The notes beneath the pieces are model-generated. The model had not been told where the DNA came from. It worked only from the letters and a program-made list of their open reading frames with translations, and made no database searches. Shown here one piece after another: positions 55,799 through 64,000 of a stretch of 64,000 bases of DNA. The DNA is from Marinobacter sp. ELB17. GTDB lineage: Bacteria; Pseudomonadota; Gammaproteobacteria; Pseudomonadales; Oleiphilaceae. The stretch spans positions 62,001 to 126,000 of the forward strand of contig NZ_AAXY01000009.1 of NCBI RefSeq assembly GCF_000169375.1. The letters run 5' to 3'. Position 1 is the stretch's first letter, and every line of letters starts with the position of its first letter. A program made the position numbers and the translations under genes.

Positions 55799-57097
55799 TT
55801 GTTTGAGCGTCCTGACGTTGGTGAGCGCGCGGTTCTGGTCAATATTGATTTTACCGCGCACGATGGCAATGAAGACCCTGGCGAGTTTCGCGAGCTGGTC
55901 ATTTCTGCCGGTGTAGAGCCTGTGGATACAGTCACCGGGTCGCGTAAGCAGCCGAGCCCGCGCTTTTTTGTGGGTGATGGCAAGCTTGAGGAAATTCGCG
56001 CTGCAGTAGCCGCCGCAGAGGCCGACGTGGTGCTGTTCAATCATTCCCTAAGCCCCAGCCAGGAGCGGAACATTGAGCGCGAACTGCAGTGCCGGGTGTT
56101 GGACCGCACTGGGGTTATTCTGGATATTTTTGCACAGCGTGCCCGCACTCACGAAGGTAAGTTGCAGGTAGAGCTTGCACAGCTCCAACATATGTCAACG
56201 CGTCTGGTGCGGGGCTGGACTCACCTGGAACGTCAAAAAGGCGGTATTGGCCTGCGTGGCCCCGGCGAGACCCAGCTTGAAACAGATCGCCGGTTGCTGC
56301 GCGAGCGCATCAAGTCGATCAACAAGCGCCTTGAAAAAGTGCGCAGACAGCGCGACCAAGGGCGTCGGGCGCGGGTGCGGGCAGATTTGCCCACGGTGTC
56401 GCTGGTTGGCTATACCAATGCTGGAAAGTCTACACTATTCAACCGAATCACCAGTTCCGACGTATACACTGCTGACCAGTTGTTCGCGACGCTCGACCCA
56501 ACTATGCGGCGCCTGGAACTTCCGGATATCGGTGCGGTCATTTTGGCGGATACTGTGGGCTTCATCCGTCACTTGCCACACAAACTGGTAGAATCGTTTC
56601 GCGCCACACTGGAAGAAACGAACGAAGCCGCGCTGCTGTTGCACGTGATTGATTGTCACGACGAACGTCGCGATGACAATATAGCTCAGGTAGAAAATGT
56701 GCTGGCGGAAATCGGAGCTGACGAAGTGCCGGTCCTGCAAGTGTTTAACAAGACGGATCTGCTAGACGATTTTGTTCCGCGAGTGGATCGCAATCAAGAA
56801 GGCGTGCCGGTGAGGGCCTGGGTATCGGCCGTGACCGGGGACGGTTTACAGGGGCTTTTTGATGCCGTTGTAGAGCGCCTGGCACAAGACGTTGTGCATC
56901 ATTTTGTTGTGCTGGGACCGGCCGATGGCAAGTTCCGTGCGCTGCTTCATGAAGCGGGTTCGGTATTGAGCGAGTCCAGCCGGGAAACCGGTGAAACCAT
57001 ACTGGAAGTGCGATTGCAAAACCGCGACTGGCATCAGCTACTGAGCCGGGCGGGAGTGCGGGAGGATGAACTGGTGTTCCGGGCAGGCAGCGAGTGA
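55799..57097 (+). CDS. hflX: ribosome-splitting GTPase HflX
   Basis: GTPase that splits stalled ribosomes. The 432-residue protein has the HflX N-terminal domain, a coiled region (R-L-E-K-V-R-R-Q-R-D) and the G domain with G-Y-T-N-A-G-K-S-T and N-K-T-D. The start is a TTG at 55799, fixed by the family N-terminus (M-F-E-R-P-D-V-G-E); no usable ATG lies nearby. CGGAGAA is about 11 bases upstream. Confidence 0.92.
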   Translation: MFERPDVGERAVLVNIDFTAHDGNEDPGEFRELVISAGVEPVDTVTGSRKQPSPRFFVGDGKLEEIRAAVAAAEADVVLFNHSLSPSQERNIERELQCRVLDRTGVILDIFAQRARTHEGKLQVELAQLQHMSTRLVRGWTHLERQKGGIGLRGPGETQLETDRRLLRERIKSINKRLEKVRRQRDQGRRARVRADLPTVSLVGYTNAGKSTLFNRITSSDVYTADQLFATLDPTMRRLELPDIGAVILADTVGFIRHLPHKLVESFRATLEETNEAALLLHVIDCHDERRDDNIAQVENVLAEIGADEVPVLQVFNKTDLLDDFVPRVDRNQEGVPVRAWVSAVTGDGLQGLFDAVVERLAQDVVHHFVVLGPADGKFRALLHEAGSVLSESSRETGETILEVRLQNRDWHQLLSRAGVREDELVFRAGSE

Positions 57098-57175
57098 CAA
57101 CCATCGCCTATTGCCCGTAAGCCAATAAATCCCTAGTATTTGCAGCCATTCGACATGTTAGGAACGGAGAGTATT

Positions 57176-58363
57176 ATGGCCTGGAATGAACCGGGTGGAA
57201 ACCGCAACGATAACGACCCTTGGGGCAACGGTGGTCGTGGCGGCAAAGATCAGGGACCACCAGATCTCGACGAAGCGCTGAAAAGGGGTCTTGATAAGCT
57301 TAGCAGCCTTCTGGGCGGTAAAGGCAAAGGCAGCAACTCCGGCGGCGGTGGCAACATGGGCATCGGCGGCAAGTCCGGTGGCGTTGGTGCCGTTCTGGCA
57401 CTGGCGGGCATACTTGTGGTCGGCTACGTTGTTTTTCAGTCGTTCTACACGGTTGACGAGCAGGAACGTGCTGTAGTTCTGCGTTTCGGTGAGTATGATC
57501 GTACCGAAACCCCGGGCTTGCAATTTAAAGTGCCGCTCATTGACGACGTCACAAAAGTGGGCGTAACCAACGTGCGCACCGCGCAGACGAGCGGCCAGAT
57601 GTTGACTCAAGATGAAAACCTGGTAACCGTTGAATTGCAGGTTCAGTATCGGGTAGGCGATGCCAAATCTTACGTTCTGAACGTGCGTGACTCCAACCAG
57701 GCTTTGGCGTTTGCCACCGACAGTGCGCTGCGCCACGAAGTAGGCAGCGCCACGCTGGATGAGGTTCTGACCGAAGGTCGTGCTCAGCTCGGCGTGATGG
57801 TTGAACAGCGCCTGCAGAAATTTCTGGTCGATTACGGAACGGGCCTGGAAATTGTACGAGTCAACTTGGAAAGCACTCAGCCGCCACCCGCGGTGCAGGA
57901 CGCGTTCCGCGAAGTACAGCGCGCCCGTGAAGACGAGCAGCGGGTGAAAGAAGAAGCGGAAACCTACCGTAACAAGGTGGTTCCTGAAGCCCGCGGTGAA
58001 GCCCAGCGCATGATTGAAGAAGCCAATGCTTATAAAGCGCAGGTAACCGAACGTGCCAACGGTGAAACGGCTCGCTTCTTGGAGCTGCTTGCGGTCTACC
58101 AGCTGGCGCCGGTCGTTACCCGCGAGCGGATGTATCTGCAGACCATGGAGACCGTGTTTTCAAACAGCAGCAAAGTGTTGGTTGATACCGAAAGCAGCGG
58201 TAATATGATGTTGTTGCCTCTGGATCGGTTGACCCAAGGCGCGGCGGCATCACTCAGAGGTAATAGCGACAGCGCTTCTCGGGCAGATATTCAGGATGTC
58301 ACCAATCAGGTGATCCAGGAAATGAACACTCGTCAAGACACCAACGCCCGAAGGAGCAGATAA
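57176..58363 (+). CDS. hflK: FtsH-protease modulator HflK
   Basis: SPFH/band-7 inner-membrane subunit that with HflC forms a cage around FtsH. The 395-residue protein has a Gly/Asn-rich cytoplasmic N-terminus, one transmembrane helix (L-A-L-A-G-I-L-V-V-G-Y-V-V), then the band-7 domain. ATG 57176 has GGAG upstream; the frame extends to 57140. Two bases separate it from hflC. Confidence 0.95.
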   Translation: MAWNEPGGNRNDNDPWGNGGRGGKDQGPPDLDEALKRGLDKLSSLLGGKGKGSNSGGGGNMGIGGKSGGVGAVLALAGILVVGYVVFQSFYTVDEQERAVVLRFGEYDRTETPGLQFKVPLIDDVTKVGVTNVRTAQTSGQMLTQDENLVTVELQVQYRVGDAKSYVLNVRDSNQALAFATDSALRHEVGSATLDEVLTEGRAQLGVMVEQRLQKFLVDYGTGLEIVRVNLESTQPPPAVQDAFREVQRAREDEQRVKEEAETYRNKVVPEARGEAQRMIEEANAYKAQVTERANGETARFLELLAVYQLAPVVTRERMYLQTMETVFSNSSKVLVDTESSGNMMLLPLDRLTQGAAASLRGNSDSASRADIQDVTNQVIQEMNTRQDTNARRSR

Positions 58364-58365
58364 TC

Positions 58366-59241
58366 ATGGGACCTAAAAGTATTGTTGGTCTTGCAGGCGC
58401 CCTGATTGTTGTCCTGCTGGTATTGTCGAGCGTGTTTATTATTCCGGAGACTCACCGCGGCGTAAAACTGCGTTTTGGTGAGCTGGTGCAGACCGATATT
58501 CAGGCTGGCATTCACTTTAAAGTGCCGGTGATTGACCAAGTGCGTGAGTTCGACATCCGTATTTTGACCATGGACCTGCCAACGCGGCAGTACCTGACGG
58601 TTGAAAAGAAACCGCTAGATGTCGATTCTTATATCGCCTGGAAGATTCGTGACGTCGATCAGTTCTATCGTGCCACCGGTGGCGACGAGTTTCGTGCTCA
58701 GTCGCTGCTGCTGTCACGGGTCGACAACGGCCTGCGCGACGAGTTCGGTGTTCGCACCATGGTGGAGGTGGTTTCCGGTGAGCGCGACGAGCTGATGATG
58801 AACCTGATCGACCTGGTCAACCAAACCTCCGTTAGTGAGTTTGGCATCGAAGTGCGGGATATACGGGTGAAAGGTATAGAATTTCCTGGTCAGGTTAGTG
58901 AGAACGTTTTCCGCCGTATGGCGACAGAACGGATGAAACTGGCTCAGGAATTCCGCTCCCGCGGTCGCGAATTGGGAGAAGGCATTCGTGCTGACGCCGA
59001 CCGCCAGCGTACCGTCGTTCTGGCAGAGGCGTTCGCGCGCTCGGAAACGACTCGGGGTGAAGGCGACGGCCAGGCGGCAAGAACTTATGCCGACGCCTAT
59101 GGCGCGAACCCAGACTTCTACAGCTTCTATCGAAGCCTGGAAGCTTACCGTAATACTTTTGCGAACAAGGACGACCTGATGGTGATCGACGCCAACAGCG
59201 CTTTTCTTAAGTTCTTGAAGGACCCCCAGGGCGCTAATTAA
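58366..59241 (+). CDS. hflC: FtsH-protease modulator HflC
   Basis: Partner of HflK. The 291-residue band-7 protein starts with a transmembrane helix (L-A-G-A-L-I-V-V-L-L-V-L) and carries R-G-V-K-L-R-F-G-E-L. It directly follows hflK and ends at a clear terminator. Confidence 0.96.
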   Translation: MGPKSIVGLAGALIVVLLVLSSVFIIPETHRGVKLRFGELVQTDIQAGIHFKVPVIDQVREFDIRILTMDLPTRQYLTVEKKPLDVDSYIAWKIRDVDQFYRATGGDEFRAQSLLLSRVDNGLRDEFGVRTMVEVVSGERDELMMNLIDLVNQTSVSEFGIEVRDIRVKGIEFPGQVSENVFRRMATERMKLAQEFRSRGRELGEGIRADADRQRTVVLAEAFARSETTRGEGDGQAARTYADAYGANPDFYSFYRSLEAYRNTFANKDDLMVIDANSAFLKFLKDPQGAN

Positions 59242-59255
59242 ACCCGGGTAGAAAA

Positions 59256-59291
59256 CGAAAAACCGGAATACTTAGGTACTCCGGTTTTTTT
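59256..59291 (+). terminator. terminator after hflKC
   Basis: AAACCGGA and TCCGGTTT form the stem (with partial ATA/TAC extension) and seven T follow. Fifteen bases after the hflC stop. Confidence 0.88.
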
Positions 59292-59371
59292 GTGTCTGCC
59301 GAGAGTGTAAACTCTGACCGGTTTGGGCTCCGGGATGCTCCCGGCGTGGCTAAAACAGATAACGGAATCTC

Positions 59372-61935
<2,564 letters not shown>

Positions 61936-61948
61936 TGCGCCAGGTACA

Positions 61949-61971
61949 GGGACAGATTTCAAATCTGTCCC
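61949..61971. repeat. perfect 23-bp palindrome (second copy of dispersed repeat)
   Basis: GGGACAGATTT, one central base, and its exact reverse complement, the same core as 12252-12276. It lies 14 bases after the purA stop and 9 before the convergent cmoB stop, and could also act in transcript ending. Confidence 0.85.
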
Positions 61972-61979
61972 CGGATTTT

Positions 61980-62975
61980 CTAGTTGGGTTTGTTTGCAAT
62001 CAGGGTCGCCCGTAGCGGGCCAGGATAACCCTCAATGGTGCGCTTGGGGTCATCGGGATCAAGAAAATCCTGTAACGAATTGAACCGCATCCAGTCGGTA
62101 CTGCGTTGTTCTTCGGTGCTGGTAGCCGTCACATCCACCACCCGTGCATTGACAAAGCCACAACGGTCGATCCAGCGCAGCAGAGTAGCGCAACTGGGCA
62201 GAAACCAGACGTTGCGCATTTGGCCGTAGCGATCTTCCGGCATCATGCTGGCGCCTTCCGGGCCTTCTATTACCAGGGTTTCTAGCACCAACTCACCACC
62301 ATTGCGCAGGGTGTCTTTAAGTTCCAGCAGATGGTCCAGTGGCGAGCGTCGGTGATACAAAATGCCCATAGAAAAAGTGGTATCAAAGGCTTGGAGTTTT
62401 GGCGGCAAGTCCTCAATGCGAAGTGGCAGCAGGTCCACCGGCACATCGCTTAGATAGTTTTTTACCGCTAGAAACTGGAATAGAAATAACAGTCCCGGAT
62501 CAATACCAATCACCCGCGCGGCGCCGGCGCCGTGCATGCGCCAACAGTGGTAGCCAGAGCCGCAGCCAACGTCCAACACCTGGCGCCCGTGCAGGTCAGC
62601 CAGAAACGGCGCCACTCGGTTCCATTTCCAGTCTGAGCGCCACTCGGTATCAATCGCGGTGCCAAAAAAATCAAACGGGCCTTTGCGCCAGGGCATCAAG
62701 CCCCGCAATCCCGTTTCCAGATCTGCAGATTGTTCCCGGGTCAGGGTTTGGCCGGCGCGCAGGGTCACGGCGGGCGCATCCAGTCTGGCTTGCACATTCG
62801 GCAGCGGCGGCAGTAAATTCAACGCACTCTGCCAGCGTGGAACGTCGCCGTGAGGCGTTTCATCAAAGCGTTGAGTCAACTGCTGGCGAATCTGCGTGGC
62901 CCAGGCGCCGTGATTCTGCTGCTCAAGGTGTTCGAACAGGTCGTTGTAACAGGTCTGCCAGTTGAAATAGCTCAT
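61980..62975 (-). CDS. cmoB: tRNA U34 carboxymethyltransferase CmoB
   Basis: Transfers the carboxymethyl group from carboxy-SAM to 5-hydroxyuridine-34. The 331-residue methyltransferase-fold protein has V-L-D-V-G-C-G-S-G-Y-H (motif I) and G-I-L-Y-H-R-R-S-P. ATG overlaps the cmoA stop by four bases; the two act in sequence. Confidence 0.96.
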   Translation of the reverse strand: MSYFNWQTCYNDLFEHLEQQNHGAWATQIRQQLTQRFDETPHGDVPRWQSALNLLPPLPNVQARLDAPAVTLRAGQTLTREQSADLETGLRGLMPWRKGPFDFFGTAIDTEWRSDWKWNRVAPFLADLHGRQVLDVGCGSGYHCWRMHGAGAARVIGIDPGLLFLFQFLAVKNYLSDVPVDLLPLRIEDLPPKLQAFDTTFSMGILYHRRSPLDHLLELKDTLRNGGELVLETLVIEGPEGASMMPEDRYGQMRNVWFLPSCATLLRWIDRCGFVNARVVDVTATSTEEQRSTDWMRFNSLQDFLDPDDPKRTIEGYPGPLRATLIANKPN

Positions 62976-63727
62976 TTAATGGCCAGAATCGAGACGAAAT
63001 TGAAGCACTGATACCACACCAGCGCCCTTTCAAAGCCGGCGTTTAAAAGGCGTTGGCGATGGACTTCCAGAGTTTCCGGAATCATTACGTGCTCTATGGC
63101 GCTGCGTTTCTGGCTGATTTCCAGATCTGAATAGCCGTTGGCACGTTTAAATTCGTGATGTAGGCGAGTTTGTATTTCCTGATCGGTGTCGTTGTCAAAG
63201 CGCAGTTTTTCCGACAGAATCAGCGCGCCACCCGGGCGCGTGGCCTGGGCAATGCGCGTCAGCAGATCTGCGCGATCAGAGAGCGGCACAAACTGCAGGG
63301 TGAAATTGAGGGTGGTCACCGAGGCGTTGCGCATGTCGGTGTCCAGTATGTCGTCACAGCGCAGGCTGACCGGCAATGGGTGGTCATCCAGGGCAACGTA
63401 GTGCTGGCAGCGTTCGATCATCGCCACTGAGTTGTCGACACCGATGAGTTGGCAGTCGCGGTATGGGATGCCATGGCGCATGGCCAGGGTAGACGCACCC
63501 AGCGAACAACCCAGATCATAGGCGTTGGTGCCGGGCTGAATGTACTGCTCGGTGATTACCTGAATCATTGGGATGATAGTGGTATAGCCCGGTACTGAAC
63601 GCCGGATCATATCCGGAAACACTCGCGCTACTGCGGCGTCAAAGCGGAAATCTTCCGGGTTGCGCTCGGTGGCAAACAGCCGGTCAGTGAGTTGCTGCGG
63701 CGCCACCGGTTTAGGGCGTTCAGTCAT
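62972..63727 (-). CDS. cmoA: carboxy-S-adenosyl-L-methionine synthase CmoA
   Basis: Makes carboxy-SAM from SAM and prephenate, the donor for CmoB. The 251-residue protein has Y-D-L-G-C-S-L-G-A-S-T and N-F-T-L-Q-F-V-P. ATG 63727 fits the family start (T-E-R-P-K...); the open frame continues upstream to the window end but without homology. Confidence 0.96.
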   Translation of the reverse strand: MTERPKPVAPQQLTDRLFATERNPEDFRFDAAVARVFPDMIRRSVPGYTTIIPMIQVITEQYIQPGTNAYDLGCSLGASTLAMRHGIPYRDCQLIGVDNSVAMIERCQHYVALDDHPLPVSLRCDDILDTDMRNASVTTLNFTLQFVPLSDRADLLTRIAQATRPGGALILSEKLRFDNDTDQEIQTRLHHEFKRANGYSDLEISQKRSAIEHVMIPETLEVHRQRLLNAGFERALVWYQCFNFVSILAIK

Positions 63728-63920
63728 CGCTCTGGTCCCGTTGCCCCGGGCTTTCCGGCTCCGGCAGGGCCGACGGTCCGGTCGGTGAGGGACGCGAACA
63801 GCGCACGCCACGATTCTTGTAATCCACCAGAACGCCGAGATAGGAAGGGTCGATATCGGCCGCAATGGCCAGGTAGCCGTTCTCACATCTCGCGTGCAGT
63901 TCAGAGGCTTTTGATGACAT
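63720..63920 (-). CDS. possible small protein upstream of cmoA
   Basis: A 66-residue open frame on the same strand as cmoA, overlapping its start by 8 bases, as coupled genes do. It begins with an ATG preceded by GGGGAA. The N-terminal half is ordered-looking (A-R-C-E-N-G-Y-L-A-I-A-A-D, then V-L-V-D-Y-K-N-R-G-V-R-C-S); the C-terminal half is Pro/Ser-rich. No family recognised. It contains two Cys. Confidence 0.5.
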   Translation of the reverse strand: MSSKASELHARCENGYLAIAADIDPSYLGVLVDYKNRGVRCSRPSPTGPSALPEPESPGQRDQSDD

Positions 63921-64000
63921 GTTGAAGGATTCCCCGGGGGCGACCTGAATGGCCGTAAATTCAGCGATGGGGAGGTTCTCTTTATTGTCAGAATGATCAA

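Noticed and set aside
62399..62965. 188-codon plus-strand frame opposite cmoB
   Set aside because: Antisense to a well-conserved gene; composition is Arg/Ser/Pro-rich as expected for a shadow frame.

Overview
The window looks like chromosomal DNA of a marine gammaproteobacterium close to Marinobacter (family-level inference). Gene order and protein type resemble Pseudomonas/Marinobacter throughout: trpI divergent from trpBA, serA divergent from a D-2-hydroxyglutarate dehydrogenase, parE/parC-serB-fimX-PilZ, epmB/efp-epmA, psd-rsgA-orn, queG/nnr-tsaE-amiB-mutL-miaA-hfq-hflXKC-hisZ-purA and cmoB-cmoA. No rRNA, tRNA or CRISPR array was recognised. Coding density is high and most genes are core housekeeping genes.

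Layout. 1-4.4 kb: the end of an alpha/beta hydrolase, an OmpA-like lipoprotein, then trpI/trpBA with a strong terminator. 4.5-5.2 kb: a MOSC-domain pseudogene. 5.5-12.2 kb: a complete rhodopsin phototrophy island. It holds a DTE-type proton-pumping rhodopsin, its own terminator, and a tightly overlapping crtE-crtI-crtB-crtY-blh operon that makes retinal from isoprenoid precursors via beta-carotene. It ends in a palindromic repeat and a bidirectional terminator shared with serA. 12.3-20 kb: serine synthesis with 2-hydroxyglutarate recycling, a zinc-less sirtuin, an ABC1 kinase, a FAH-family hydrolase, apt and a purine permease. 20.4-25.2 kb: quinone oxidoreductase, parE (with two single-base frameshifts as given), cytochrome b561, YceI and a small membrane protein.

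25.3-34.3 kb is an accessory insertion between parE and parC. It contains a wrecked chemoreceptor gene, two IS5-family transposase remnants at its two sides, and a single-direction catabolic cassette on the minus strand: LysR regulator, DUF1445 hydro-lyase/cyclase, TRAP transporter dctPQM, DUF2848 protein, amidase and a membrane protein. Its substrate cannot be read from the sequence, but the set suggests uptake and hydrolysis of a small carboxylated amide or cyclic-amide compound.

34.3-64 kb returns to the core: topoisomerase IV subunit A, serB, the twitching-motility c-di-GMP receptor FimX with a PilZ-domain partner, the EF-P beta-lysylation set, phosphatidylserine decarboxylase, ribosome GTPase RsgA, oligoribonuclease, epoxyqueuosine reductase, NAD(P)HX repair, the tsaE-amiB-mutL-miaA-hfq-hflX-hflK-hflC superoperon, hisZ, purA and the cmoAB tRNA wobble-modification pair. 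A second copy of the palindromic repeat follows purA.

The most interesting points are the rhodopsin island (xanthorhodopsin-like, but with a Trp where antenna-binding pumps have Gly), the IS5-flanked TRAP/amidase/DUF2848/DUF1445 cassette, the dispersed palindrome family, the zinc-less sirtuin, a phased 'CTTTAA' array before the quinone reductase gene, and the double frameshift in parE.
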